Positions 7,397 to 18,572 of a stretch of DNA of 64,000 bases are shown piece after piece (position 1 is the stretch's first letter; every line of letters begins with the position of its first letter). This DNA comes from Rhizobacter sp. SG703 (lineage in GTDB: Bacteria; Pseudomonadota; Gammaproteobacteria; Burkholderiales; Burkholderiaceae_C). The DNA lies in the NCBI RefSeq assembly GCF_012275445.1, contig NZ_JAAZQK010000008.1, positions 310,001-374,000 on the forward strand, in the 5' to 3' direction. Both the position numbers and the translations under genes were made by a program. The notes under the pieces were generated by a model. That model ran no database searches and was not told the origin of the DNA. It saw nothing but the letters and a program-made list of their open reading frames with translations.

Positions 7397-8449
7397 TCAG
7401 AACGGCCAGGTCGCGGCGGCGTAGGCGATCCGGCGGGTCGGCAGCCGCGTGATGGCCGCACCGTCCGGCCCACCGTACCAACGCAGGCCGCCATCGAAGC
7501 GCCACCGGTCGCCCTGCCGGCCGAGGGCCGCGGTGACGATGCGCCCGTGGTCGGCCGGCACCAACAGCAAGTCGACCACAGGTTGCCAGCCTTCGTGCTC
7601 CCAAGCTGCACGCAGATACACATTTCTGCGGGGCTGCGGCGGGGCCGCGCTGCCGTCGGACCAGGCCTCGGCGGTCAGGCTGAGCTTGCTCTCGCCGGTC
7701 CAGGTGGCGCCGACCAGCGCCTGCGTGAGGTGCGACTGCGAAGTCCGCCGGGCCGACGCATGCAGTTCGACGCTGTCGGTCGCGACCCACGAGGTGGCCG
7801 CGCCGATGCTGCCTCGCGAATGCTCGCCGACACGCGCGAAGCCATGCCAGTCGGCCGCGCCGATGCGCCGGTACACGCGAGCGGCGACTGCTTCTTCGTC
7901 GCCACCCGACGCTGCGTCGCTGCGCGGGTTGACCCACACCAGCGTCCACGCGGTGTCGGCGTCGAAATGCTCGGCCTGCACGACGCCGCGGCCCTGCGGC
8001 GTGGTCGGGAGCAGCGTGCGGCGCTGCTCCTGCTGCACCACGTCGTTCGGCCGGAAGCCATGGCCGACGTCCCACGCGACGATCTTGCGGCCGCCACTCC
8101 ACTGCCACCCCAGCGCCTCGCCCGAGGCATACAGCTCGTTGACCGTGGCGTCGCCGTGCCATTCACCGCCGTTGAACCGCTGCTGCGTCAGCACGACATT
8201 CCCGCTGAACGCCTGCCAGTGCCCGCGCAGTTCGGTGTCGAGCGTGTCGGTGCTCGGCGGTGCGGCGCCCTGCACCTGCTCCTGGTGCGCGCGCACCTGC
8301 CCGCTGAAACGGTCGTCGGCGAGCGCCGCGCCTGCGAGGACCCACAGCGCAACGATCAAGCGGCCGCCGCGGAACCGGCTTTGCCGGGCCGCTGGCGGCG
8401 CCCTCTTGAGGGGGAGGCGCCGCAGGCGCTTCGGGGGTGGGCGATCCAT
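7397..8449 (-). CDS. Putative outer-membrane beta-barrel protein of an ABC/LolA-like operon
   Basis: Unrecognised 350-residue protein. ATG at 8449 shares one base with the stop of the LolA-like gene (TGATG). A hydrophobic stretch LIVALWVLAGAALA at residues 31-44 looks like a signal peptide preceded by an unusually long Arg/Pro-rich n-region. The rest is rich in alternating strands with W, Y and charged residues (RFNGGEWHGDATVNELYASG, GRKIVAWDVGHGFRPND) and the chain ends AATWPF with terminal Phe, typical of BAM substrates. The first 28 codons coincide with a dispersed repeat (8354-8444), so a start at TTG 8359 is possible though it would remove the positive charges. Probably the outer-membrane end of the operon's transport path; that is inference. 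Confidence 0.7.
   Translation of the reverse strand: MDRPPPKRLRRLPLKRAPPAARQSRFRGGRLIVALWVLAGAALADDRFSGQVRAHQEQVQGAAPPSTDTLDTELRGHWQAFSGNVVLTQQRFNGGEWHGDATVNELYASGEALGWQWSGGRKIVAWDVGHGFRPNDVVQQEQRRTLLPTTPQGRGVVQAEHFDADTAWTLVWVNPRSDAASGGDEEAVAARVYRRIGAADWHGFARVGEHSRGSIGAATSWVATDSVELHASARRTSQSHLTQALVGATWTGESKLSLTAEAWSDGSAAPPQPRRNVYLRAAWEHEGWQPVVDLLLVPADHGRIVTAALGRQGDRWRFDGGLRWYGGPDGAAITRLPTRRIAYAAATWPF
8354..8444 (-). repeat. Dispersed intergenic repeat, copy 1 (family A)
   Basis: Read on the minus strand it runs from GCCCACCCCCGA through CTCCCCCTCAAG and AGCCGGTTCC to CGCTTGATC. The same order of blocks occurs on the plus strand at 23957-24044. This copy lies immediately after the LolA-like stop codon and inside the annotated start of the beta-barrel gene. 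Confidence 0.75.
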
Positions 8450-9180
8450 CAATCCAGCGTCGGGTTGCGTGCCAGGAACATCGGGTTCAGCCAGGCCTCG
8501 GGAACGCTGCGCGGCGCGCGCGACAGGTAGCGAACCCGCGTCTCCTTGTGGTTGCTCAGCTGGTCGCGCAGCACCATCTCGGTCACCTGTGTCGGGGCGG
8601 CAGGTTTGTCGAGCACGAAGGACGCCTGCTTCGCGAGCTTGTCCGACTGCACGTACAGCTCGGCCTTGATCGGCTCGTGCAGCCGGGTGCCCAGCCACAG
8701 TTCGATGCGCTGGTAGGTGACGCCCCTGCGGCCGGCCGCGAGGCTCAGGTGAACGCAGGCGGCGTCGCCGCAGCGCTCTTCGCCGACGACGCGGCCGCCG
8801 TAGTCGTCGGCCCAGCTCAGCGTCGCGATGTCGCCGGTCGACGCATCGCCCAGCAGCTTCTGCATCGGCGTGATGCGCAGCGGCCGCTGGCTGCCGGGCA
8901 TCAGCAGCCAGAAGTCGTCGCCCAACATCAACACCTTCTGGCCCTTCTCGGCCGGGCTTTGCATCAGCACCAGCGAGCGGTGGCCGGTTTGCGCGAACAC
9001 CGTGTAGCGGCGCTCCTTGTCGGGCGAACCGTCGGTGTTGAAGACGGCGATCAGCGTGTCGACCTGCAGGTCGTCGCTGCTCATGCGGAAGCGGTCGGCG
9101 GCCTTCAGCAGCGGGGCGACGTCCTGCGCGTGCACCGAGGCGGCGAGCAGGCCGAGCGCGGCCATCAGCAAGCGTTTCAT
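8449..9180 (-). CDS. LolA-like outer-membrane lipoprotein-sorting family protein
   Basis: 243 residues, signal peptide MKRLLMAALGLLAASVHAQ. The body matches the LolA/LolB-like 'outer membrane lipoprotein-sorting protein' superfamily: repeated amphipathic strands (VDTLIAVFNTDGS, RSLVLMQSPAEKGQKVLML, FWLLMPGSQRPLRITP) and a late RIELWLGTRLHEPIKAELY block, forming a half-barrel that binds a lipid-like ligand in the periplasm. Such proteins are often paired with MMPL or FtsX-type exporters. It follows the permease by 11 bases and overlaps the beta-barrel gene by one base, so it probably carries the permease's substrate to the outer membrane. Ligand unknown. Confidence 0.85.
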   Translation of the reverse strand: MKRLLMAALGLLAASVHAQDVAPLLKAADRFRMSSDDLQVDTLIAVFNTDGSPDKERRYTVFAQTGHRSLVLMQSPAEKGQKVLMLGDDFWLLMPGSQRPLRITPMQKLLGDASTGDIATLSWADDYGGRVVGEERCGDAACVHLSLAAGRRGVTYQRIELWLGTRLHEPIKAELYVQSDKLAKQASFVLDKPAAPTQVTEMVLRDQLSNHKETRVRYLSRAPRSVPEAWLNPMFLARNPTLD

Positions 9181-9191
9181 CGAGGACTCCT

Positions 9192-10400
9192 TCAGGTGTG
9201 GGCCAGCGCATCCACCACCGGCGTGTGGACGGTCTTGCGGGCGACCACCGCGGCCGCGGCCATCGCGAGCAGCAGCATCGCGAGCACGGTGGCGGCGACC
9301 ATCGGCGGGTCGAGCTCGATGGTCAGCGGGTAGCCGCTCGATCGGCCGGGCGGCGGCGGCATCTGCACCGGCACCAGGTACAGCAGCAGCGAGACCGCGC
9401 CGGCCAGCGCCGCGCCGAGCAGCGCGCCGGCGCCGCCGAGCAGCATGCCCTCCAGTGCCAGCGTGCGCAGCAGCTGCGACGGCAAGGTGCCGAGCGCGCG
9501 CAGCGTGCCGATCTCGCGCGTGCGCTCGATGATGGCCATCGCCATCGCGTTGGCGACGACGAACACCACGATCACGCCGATGATCAGCCCGAGCGCACCG
9601 AAGATGCGGTTGTAGAGCTCTCGCACCGAGCGGTAGAAGAAGGCCTGGTCGAGCCAGGTCTGCACGGTGAGCGACGGAAACAGCGCGGCCACGCGGGCTC
9701 GCGCCGGCGCGGTCGATTCCATCCGGTCGAGGAACACGCCGAGCGTCGACACCCGCGTCGTGTTCAGCAGCTTCTGCGCAGTCGCGAGGTCGGTGTAGAC
9801 GAGGCGCTTGTCGATCTCCGGCACGCCGGTCGAGAACACGCCCTTCACGCGCACGTCGAGCGCGTTCAGCGCGCCGTCGGTGGTGCTGGCCAGCAGCGTC
9901 AGGCTGCTGCCGGGCACGGCCTTCAGGCTGCGCGCGAGGCCGTCGCCGAGCATCACCTCGGCGCGGTCGGCGCCGGCGAGCACCTCGCCGGCGGTCATCG
10001 CGAGGAACGGGCCCTTCACCGCGAACTCGCCATCGGGATCGACGCCGCTGGCCACCATCACGGTCGACTTGTCGCCGTTGCTGACCAGGCCGCTGAACTC
10101 CACGCGCGGCAGCACCTGGCGCACCGCGCGGTCGGCCAGCAACTGTGCGCGCAGCGTGGCCGCGTCGTCGAGGCCGTGCTGCAGCGGCGTGTCTTCGTCG
10201 GTCGTGAACTGCGCCGGCCGGCCGACGACCAGGTGCCCGCTGCTGCGCGCCGCGGCCTGCGCCAGCGCGTGGTAGGTCGACAGCGCGAAGCCGCCGGCCA
10301 GCAGGATGGCCGCGGTGCCGAGCGCCGCGATGCCGATGGTGACCAGCGAGCGGCGGCGGTTGCGCAGCGTGTTCAGCCACGCGAAGCGGAGCCACTTCAT
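9192..10400 (-). CDS. ABC transporter permease, FtsX/LolC-MacB type
   Basis: 402-residue inner-membrane permease. One N-terminal transmembrane helix (TIGIAALGTAAILLAGGFAL), a periplasmic domain of about 210 residues (MacB_PCD-like), then three C-terminal helices (FGALGLIIGVIVVFVVANAMAM, GGAGALLGAALAGAV, AATVLAMLLLAMAAAAVV), with the coupling motif ERTREIGTLRALGT between helices 2 and 3. This is the FtsX superfamily layout used for mechanotransmission rather than channel transport. Its ATG overlaps the ATPase stop by four bases (ATGA). Single permease, so it likely works as a homodimer. Confidence 0.92.
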   Translation of the reverse strand: MKWLRFAWLNTLRNRRRSLVTIGIAALGTAAILLAGGFALSTYHALAQAAARSSGHLVVGRPAQFTTDEDTPLQHGLDDAATLRAQLLADRAVRQVLPRVEFSGLVSNGDKSTVMVASGVDPDGEFAVKGPFLAMTAGEVLAGADRAEVMLGDGLARSLKAVPGSSLTLLASTTDGALNALDVRVKGVFSTGVPEIDKRLVYTDLATAQKLLNTTRVSTLGVFLDRMESTAPARARVAALFPSLTVQTWLDQAFFYRSVRELYNRIFGALGLIIGVIVVFVVANAMAMAIIERTREIGTLRALGTLPSQLLRTLALEGMLLGGAGALLGAALAGAVSLLLYLVPVQMPPPPGRSSGYPLTIELDPPMVAATVLAMLLLAMAAAAVVARKTVHTPVVDALAHT

Positions 10401-11068
10401 TCGATCCTCCCGTCGCGCAGCGCCAGCGTGCGGTCGCAGCGGGTCGTGAGACGCGCATCGTGCGTCGCGATCACGAAAGCGGCGCCTTCGGCATGGCCGC
10501 GTTCGCGCATCAGCGCCAGCACCTGGTCGGCGGTGACCGAGTCGAGGCTCGCGGTCGGCTCGTCGGCGATCACCAGCCGAGGCCGCTTGACCAGCGCCCG
10601 CGCGATCGCGACCCGCTGCCGCTGCCCGCCCGACAGGGCATCGGGGCGGTGCGCGGCATGGTCCTGCAGGCCGACCGCGTGCAATTGCGCGGCGACCCGC
10701 TCGCGTCGCTCGGCCGCCGGCACGCCGGCGAGGAACAGCGGGTAGTCGACGTTCTCGGCCACCGTCATCACCGGCACCAGGTTGAAGCCCTGGAACACGA
10801 AGCCGAGCGCGTCGCGGCGCAGCAGCGTGCGCTGCACCTCGTCGAGCCCGGCGACGTCGCGGCCGTCGATCCGGATCTCGCCGCTGTCGGGGGTGTCGAT
10901 CAGGCCGCACAGGTTCAGGACCGTGCTCTTGCCGCTGCCCGACGGGCCGGTCAGCGCGAGCAGCTCGCCGCGGACCACCGCGAGGTCGACGCCCTGCAGC
11001 GCCGGGATCACGTGCGACCCGAGGCGATACGTCTTGCGCACGCCGCGCAGCTCGACGACCGCATTCAC
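10397..11068 (-). CDS. ABC transporter ATP-binding protein, LolD/MacB family
   Basis: 223 residues. Walker A GPSGSGKST, Q-loop FVFQGFNLVP, signature LSGGQRQRVAIARAL, Walker B LVIADEPTASLD and H-loop IATHD are all present, so the ATPase should be active. The start is GTG at 11068, overlapping the preceding gene's TGA by four bases (GTGA); no better start exists. The sequence class is the LolD/MacB/LptB-like group that powers FtsX permeases, in agreement with the permease that follows with another ATGA overlap. Confidence 0.94.
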   Translation of the reverse strand: MNAVVELRGVRKTYRLGSHVIPALQGVDLAVVRGELLALTGPSGSGKSTVLNLCGLIDTPDSGEIRIDGRDVAGLDEVQRTLLRRDALGFVFQGFNLVPVMTVAENVDYPLFLAGVPAAERRERVAAQLHAVGLQDHAAHRPDALSGGQRQRVAIARALVKRPRLVIADEPTASLDSVTADQVLALMRERGHAEGAAFVIATHDARLTTRCDRTLALRDGRIE

Positions 11069-11709
11069 GACGGCAAGCCCTGCAGCGCCGCCCGTGCCTG
11101 CTCGGCCTGCGGCGCGCCGCGCTGCACCACCTGCTCGTAGAAGCGGCGCGCATCGGCCACGCGGTTCTCCTTCGCGGCCTGCGCGCCGGCGCGCATCCAC
11201 ACCGTGGCCTGGAACGGCAGCGGCGCCTGCGCCAGCAGCGGGCTGGCGAGCACCTCGGCCAGCAGCGCGTTGCCGCGCGCGCCGCGGTGCATGAAGTCGG
11301 GCACCGCGAGGAAGGTGCTGGCCGCGACGAAGCGCGTCTCCAGGCTGGCCGGCGTGCCGTGCTGGCCGATCGCATCGTGCGCCGGCGTCAGCAGTGCCAG
11401 CGCCTTGTCGAGCATCGCCAGGCCGTCTTCGGCGAAGCTCATCTTCTTCCACGGCAGCATCGTCGTGCGGGCCTTCATCGCGATGGCCGCGCCGCTGTAG
11501 GCCATCAGCACCGGGCTCGTCGGCTCGGCCTGCTGCAGCTTGTCGAAGGCCTCGGCCGCGTCGTCGACGGCCGCCTTGTCGCCGGCCATGCCCTGGTTGA
11601 AGCGCTGGAACGCCGGCTGGAATTGCGTGTCGGGCGCGGCCTGGCTGGTGCCGATCGCCAGCGTGAGCGTGGCCAGGGCGAGTGCGCGTGGCATGAAGGA
11701 AGGGCTCAT
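11065..11709 (-). CDS. Periplasmic helical-repeat (TPR-like) protein
   Basis: 214 residues with signal peptide ending TSQAAP. Start ATG 11709 has a GGAG Shine-Dalgarno nine bases upstream; a start at 11760 would be longer but without export logic. The mature part is alpha-helical with TPR-like blocks (QFQPAFQRFNQGMAGDKA, AAEAFDKLQQAEPTSPVLMAY, RVADARRFYEQVVQRG). It heads the five-gene operon with the ABC ATPase and permease, and so is likely a periplasmic accessory or partner-binding subunit. Specific role unknown. Confidence 0.75.
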   Translation of the reverse strand: MSPSFMPRALALATLTLAIGTSQAAPDTQFQPAFQRFNQGMAGDKAAVDDAAEAFDKLQQAEPTSPVLMAYSGAAIAMKARTTMLPWKKMSFAEDGLAMLDKALALLTPAHDAIGQHGTPASLETRFVAASTFLAVPDFMHRGARGNALLAEVLASPLLAQAPLPFQATVWMRAGAQAAKENRVADARRFYEQVVQRGAPQAEQARAALQGLPS

Positions 11710-11854
11710 CGAAGTCTCCGGAGGGTGTCGATGCCGCCCATCGTCCGAGCCCTGGGCCACACACGCAGCCTCGCTGCGACGAAGCGGAACCGGCCGGCGC
11801 CAGACGCCGCAACAGTGGCGCGAGCGACGTTCCGTGGCCTAGAATCCACCCGCT

Positions 11855-13913
<2,059 letters not shown>

Positions 13914-13915
13914 GC

Positions 13916-14971
13916 ATGGCCACCGACGACGAGGTGCTGATCGCCGGCGCGGGCCTCGCCGGCCGGCTGTGCGCCTGGCGCTATGCGCGCGCCGGCCGCC
14001 GGGTGCGGCTGTTCGATGCGGCACGGCGCGACGACACGCGTTCGGCCAGCGCGGTGGCGGCGGCGATGCTGTCGCCGCTGGCCGAGCTGGCGGTGGCCGA
14101 TGCGCAGGTGCATGCGCTCGCGCAGCAGGCGATGGCGCTGTGGCCCGACTGGCTGCTCGCGCTGCAGGCCGACAGCGGCCGGCCGGTGTACTTCCGGCGC
14201 GCCGGCACGCTGGTCGTGGCGCATGCAGCAGACGGCGGCAGCCTCGACCATTTCGAGCGCGTGCTGCGGCACAAGCTGGCGCCCGCGGAGCAGCATGCGA
14301 TCCAGCGGCTCGACGCGGCCGGCATCGCCGCGCACGAGCCGGCGCTCGACAGCCGCTTCGCCCGCGGCCTGCTGCTGGCCGGCGAGGGGCAGATCGCCAA
14401 CGACGAGCTGCTCGCTGCCTTGGCGCGCGCGCTCGACCGCTTCCGGGTGCACTGGCACCAGGACGAGCCGGTGCAGCAGCTGCATGCCGGCGGGCTGCGC
14501 ACCGCGCAGGGCGAGTTCCGCGCGCCGCTGGTGATCGACACCCGCGGCCTCGGTGCGCGCGCCGACTGGCCGGGGCTGCGCGGCGTGCGCGGCGAGATCC
14601 TCAGCGTCGAATGCGACGGCATCGCGCTGCAGCGGCCGGTGCGGCTGATGCACCCGCGCTACCAGCTGTACGTGGCGCCGCGGCCGAAGCAGCGCTTCAT
14701 CGTCGGTGCCACCGAGCTCGAATCGGAAGATGCCGGCCCGCCCAGCCTGCGTTCGGTGCTGGAGCTGGGCAGCGCGCTGTACAGCCTGCACCCGGCCTTT
14801 GCCGAAGCGCGCGTGCTGCGCATCGACGCGGCACTGCGGCCGGCGCTCGACGACCACCGGCCGCAGCTGCGCCGGCACGGCGGCGTCTGGCAACTCAACG
14901 GGCTGTACCGCCACGGCTACCTGTGCGCGCCGGCGCTGGTCGACCAACTTCTCCAGGAGACGACGACGTGA
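13916..14971 (+). CDS. thiO: FAD-dependent glycine oxidase ThiO
   Basis: 351 residues. The N-terminal Rossmann motif [14 protein letters not shown] binds FAD; the DAO-family body has [25 protein letters not shown] and the C-terminal [15 protein letters not shown]. In thiamine synthesis ThiO makes iminoglycine (dehydroglycine) for the thiazole. It starts two bases after thiC and its stop overlaps the thiS start by one base. Its place between thiC and thiS-thiG supports ThiO over a general D-amino-acid oxidase. Confidence 0.93.
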   Translation: MATDDEVLIAGAGLAGRLCAWRYARAGRRVRLFDAARRDDTRSASAVAAAMLSPLAELAVADAQVHALAQQAMALWPDWLLALQADSGRPVYFRRAGTLVVAHAADGGSLDHFERVLRHKLAPAEQHAIQRLDAAGIAAHEPALDSRFARGLLLAGEGQIANDELLAALARALDRFRVHWHQDEPVQQLHAGGLRTAQGEFRAPLVIDTRGLGARADWPGLRGVRGEILSVECDGIALQRPVRLMHPRYQLYVAPRPKQRFIVGATELESEDAGPPSLRSVLELGSALYSLHPAFAEARVLRIDAALRPALDDHRPQLRRHGGVWQLNGLYRHGYLCAPALVDQLLQETTT

Positions 14972-15186
14972 TGACCCCGACGATGACCGAGGTGTCGATG
15001 AATGGCCGCCTGCTGCAGACGCCGGCGGCGACGCTGGCCGAGCTGCTGCGGCAGCAAGGCTACGACGCGCAGGCCGCGATGGCCTGCGCGATCAACCGGC
15101 AGTTCGTGCCGCGTGCGCGTTGGCCGCTGCAGGCGCTGCAGGCCGGCGACCGCATCGACGTGATCGCACCGGTGACGGGAGGCTGA
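14971..15186 (+). CDS. thiS: Sulfur carrier protein ThiS
   Basis: 71 residues, ubiquitin-like fold, ending in Gly-Gly (PVTGG), the tail that is adenylated and thiocarboxylated to carry sulfur to ThiG. Motifs: [40 protein letters not shown] 14971 (TGATG with thiO) is used here; GTG 14968 or ATG 14983 would also fit, the latter giving a more usual 67-residue protein. AGGAG at 14955-14959 fits any of the first two. Confidence 0.95.
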   Translation: MTPTMTEVSMNGRLLQTPAATLAELLRQQGYDAQAAMACAINRQFVPRARWPLQALQAGDRIDVIAPVTGG

Positions 15187-15188
15187 CG

Positions 15189-15974
15189 ATGACCCCCTGG
15201 ACCCTCGCCGGCACGCCGCTCGCCAGCCGCCTGCTGCTCGGCACTGCGCACTACCCGTCGCCGCAGGTGCTGGCCGATGCGGTGCAGGCCAGCGGCACGC
15301 AGGTGCTGACGGTCGGCCTGCGCCGCCTGCAGCCGGAGCACGGCGGCGGCAATGCGTTCTGGCAGCGCGTGCGGGCGCTCGGCTGCCACGTGCTGCCGAA
15401 CACCGCTGGCTGCCATGGCGCGCAGGAGGCGATCACGCTGGCGCAGATGGCACGCGAGCTGTTCGACACGCCGTGGATCAAGCTCGAGGTGATCGGTGAC
15501 GACTACACGCTGCAGCCCGACCCGTTCGGCACGCTGGAGGCCGCGCGCGTGCTGGTGCGCGACGGCTTCCAGGTGCTCGCGTACACCACCGACGACCTGG
15601 TGCTCGCGCAGCGCCTGCACGAGGCCGGCTGCGCCGCGGTGATGCCTTGGGCCGCGCCGATCGGCACCGGCCGCGGGCCGCAGAACCCGTCGGCGTTGCA
15701 GACGCTGCGCTCGCGCTTGCCCGATGCGGTGCTGATCGTCGACGCCGGCCTCGGCCGGCCGTCGCATGCGGCGCAGGTGATGGAGATGGGCTTCGACGCG
15801 GTGCTGCTGAACACCGCGGTCGCGCAGGCCGGCGACCCGGTGCGCATGGCGCGCGCGTTCGCGCAGGCGGTCGATGCCGGTCGGCTGGCGTTCGAGGCCA
15901 CGCCGATGGGCGAGCGGCAGACCGCGCAGGCGTCGACGCCGACGCTGGGCATGCCGTTCTGGCACCAGAGCTGA
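15189..15974 (+). CDS. thiG: Thiazole synthase ThiG
   Basis: 261 residues, TIM-barrel enzyme joining deoxyxylulose 5-phosphate, iminoglycine and ThiS-thiocarboxylate into the thiazole phosphate. The Schiff-base lysine is in [10 protein letters not shown]; other motifs are [37 protein letters not shown] and [18 protein letters not shown]. It starts two bases after thiS. Full length. Confidence 0.96.
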   Translation: MTPWTLAGTPLASRLLLGTAHYPSPQVLADAVQASGTQVLTVGLRRLQPEHGGGNAFWQRVRALGCHVLPNTAGCHGAQEAITLAQMARELFDTPWIKLEVIGDDYTLQPDPFGTLEAARVLVRDGFQVLAYTTDDLVLAQRLHEAGCAAVMPWAAPIGTGRGPQNPSALQTLRSRLPDAVLIVDAGLGRPSHAAQVMEMGFDAVLLNTAVAQAGDPVRMARAFAQAVDAGRLAFEATPMGERQTAQASTPTLGMPFWHQS

Positions 15975-15987
15975 AAGGGGCGACGCG

Positions 15988-17403
15988 ATGCGACCGTTGT
16001 TGACGATCGCCGGGCACGACCCGGTTCATGGGGCCGGCATCACCGCCGACCTGGCGACCTGGCAGGCGATGGGGCTGGCCGGCAGCAGCGTCGTGACCGC
16101 GCTGACGGTGCAGGACAGCCGCGGGCTGACCGCGCTGCAGCCGGCGCCCGCCGCGCTGGTGCGCGACGCGCTGCAGGCGCTGCTGCGCGATGGCGAGCCG
16201 GCGTCCATCAAGATCGGCATGCTGGGGTCGCTGGAGGTGCTGCGCGAGGTGCACGAGTTCGTCGCGGCGCGGCGCTGCCCGGTGGTGCTCGATCCGGTGC
16301 TCGGTGCGACCAACGGCCATGCCAGCCACGATGCCGACCGCACCGAGTGGCTGGTCGCGATGCGCGCGCTGGCGCGCGATGTCGACGTGGTCACGCCGAA
16401 CCGGCCCGAGGCGCAGCAGCTGGGTGCGCTCGACGGCCCGGCCGCGGTGGTGCTGAAGGGCGGCCATGCCGACGGCGAGCTTGCGATCGACGAGGTGGTC
16501 GATGGCGGCCGGCGCGCGTGGCTGTCGACACCGCGCCTGGCCGGGTCGGCCCATGGCAGCGGCTGCGTGTTCTCGGCCGCGCTGGCCGGCGCGCTCGCGC
16601 AGGGCTGGGGGGTGTTCGATGCCGCCTGCGTCGCGAAGCTGCGGGTCACCGCCGGCCTGGCGCAGGCACGCGTTGTGGGCCCGGGGCGGCCGAACATGAA
16701 TGCGGCTGCACTGGCCGACAGCTCGCACCTGCCGGCCTTCCGCTGGGCCGAGCGGCCGCGTGAGGGCGTGGCGACCCCGCTCCCGGCCTTCGCGCCGGTC
16801 AGCGGCCTGCTCGGCTTCTACGCGGTGCTGCCGGATGCCGACTGGATCGAGCGCGCGCTCGCGATGGGCGTGCGCACGCTGCAGCTGCGCCTGAAGGCCG
16901 GCAGCCTGCCGCCGGCCGAGCTGCACGCGCAGCTGCGCGCGGCGGTGCGGGCGGCGCGCGAGGTGCAGGGCGCGCAGCTCTTCATCAACGACCACTGGCG
17001 CGAGGCGCTGGCGCTGGGGGCCTACGGCGTGCACCTCGGGCAGGAGGATGTCGACACCGCCGACCTCGACGCGCTGCGGTCGGCCGGGCTGCGCCTGGGG
17101 CTCAGTTCGCACACGCCGCTGGAGATGTGCCGCGCGCATGCGCTGCGCCCGTCGTACATCGCGATCGGGCCGGTCTACCCGACGACGCTGAAGGCGATGG
17201 CCTACGAGCCGGTCGGGCTGCAGCGGCTGGCGCAATGGGCGTCGTGGCTGAAGCCGGGCTACCCGGTGGTCGCGATCGGCGGCATCAGCCTGGAGCGGGC
17301 GCCGCAGGTGGCTGCCTGCGGCGTCGATTCGATCGCGGTCGTCAGCGCGCTGACGCAGGCGGCGGACCCGCAGGCCGTGGCATCGGCGTTCATGCGCCTG
17401 TAG
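15988..17403 (+). CDS. thiD/thiE: ThiD-ThiE fusion: HMP(-P) kinase / thiamine phosphate synthase
   Basis: 471 residues. Residues 1 to about 250 are ThiD (AGHDPVHGAGITADL, VTPNRPEA, LKGGH, GSAHGSGCVFSAALA) and residues about 270-471 are ThiE (LQLRLKAG, FINDHWREALALGAYGVHLGQEDV, GPVYPTTLK, VAIGGI). It therefore phosphorylates HMP and couples it to thiazole phosphate in one polypeptide. The ThiD substrate loop reads GHDPVHGAGI, not the common GSDSSGGAGI, but retains the Gly-Ala-Gly-Ile core. Last gene of the operon, ending inside a long hairpin. Confidence 0.95.
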   Translation: MRPLLTIAGHDPVHGAGITADLATWQAMGLAGSSVVTALTVQDSRGLTALQPAPAALVRDALQALLRDGEPASIKIGMLGSLEVLREVHEFVAARRCPVVLDPVLGATNGHASHDADRTEWLVAMRALARDVDVVTPNRPEAQQLGALDGPAAVVLKGGHADGELAIDEVVDGGRRAWLSTPRLAGSAHGSGCVFSAALAGALAQGWGVFDAACVAKLRVTAGLAQARVVGPGRPNMNAAALADSSHLPAFRWAERPREGVATPLPAFAPVSGLLGFYAVLPDADWIERALAMGVRTLQLRLKAGSLPPAELHAQLRAAVRAAREVQGAQLFINDHWREALALGAYGVHLGQEDVDTADLDALRSAGLRLGLSSHTPLEMCRAHALRPSYIAIGPVYPTTLKAMAYEPVGLQRLAQWASWLKPGYPVVAIGGISLERAPQVAACGVDSIAVVSALTQAADPQAVASAFMRL

Positions 17404-17452
17404 CCCGAATGCCGATCCGGGTCGGTGCGTCCGGGATCGGCCTGCGGGCTAC
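17400..17452. terminator. Bidirectional hairpin containing both stop codons (REP-like)
   Basis: GTAGCCCG at 17400-17407 pairs with CGGGCTAC at 17445-17452, and CCGATCC with GGATCGG inside it. The TAG stop of thiDE and the TAG stop of exbD lie opposite each other in the outer stem. Placed between convergent genes, it probably protects or terminates both transcripts; there is no T-tract. The GTAG-CCCGGAT style recalls dispersed intergenic repeats; a related half-copy follows the stop at 36088. Confidence 0.7.
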
Positions 17453-17865
17453 GGCTTCGGCTCGGCGACGAACCCGATGCGGTTCAACCCTGCCTTCTGC
17501 ACGACGCCGATCAGCTCGGCAACGCGGCCATACGGCACCGTGCGGTCCGCGCGCAGCTGCACTTCGGTGGCCGGGTTCTTCTGTGCCGCCTGCAGGACCT
17601 GCGCGGCAAACGCATCGGCCTCCACCGGCTGGTCGCCGACGAAAAGCCGCCCCTGCGCGTCGATCGACACCGCAATGAAATCCGGCGTCTCGCTCGGCGT
17701 CGCGGCCTCGGCACGCGGCAGGTCGAGCTTCAGGCTGGAGCTCATCAGCGGCGCGGTGATCATGAAGATGACCAGCAGCACCAGCATCACGTCGATCAGC
17801 GGCGTCATGTTGATGTCGCTCATCGGCGTCGGCCCGGCCGTGCGTTCGAGGCGACCGAAGGCCAT
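17449..17865 (-). CDS. exbD: ExbD/TolR-family biopolymer transport protein
   Basis: 138 residues: short cytoplasmic N-terminus with SDINMTPLIDVMLVLLVIFM, the proton-channel helix bearing the conserved Asp of the ExbD/TolR family, then a periplasmic domain (TEVQLRADRTVPYGRVAELIGVVQKAGLNRIGFV). Partner of the ExbB-like gene 13 bases upstream. Energises a TonB- or Tol-like protein; no tonB gene is next to it. Confidence 0.9.
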   Translation of the reverse strand: MAFGRLERTAGPTPMSDINMTPLIDVMLVLLVIFMITAPLMSSSLKLDLPRAEAATPSETPDFIAVSIDAQGRLFVGDQPVEADAFAAQVLQAAQKNPATEVQLRADRTVPYGRVAELIGVVQKAGLNRIGFVAEPKP

Positions 17866-17878
17866 CGCGGCGAACCCG

Positions 17879-18553
<675 letters not shown>

Positions 18554-18572
18554 GCGGGCGTGGATGCGGTGC

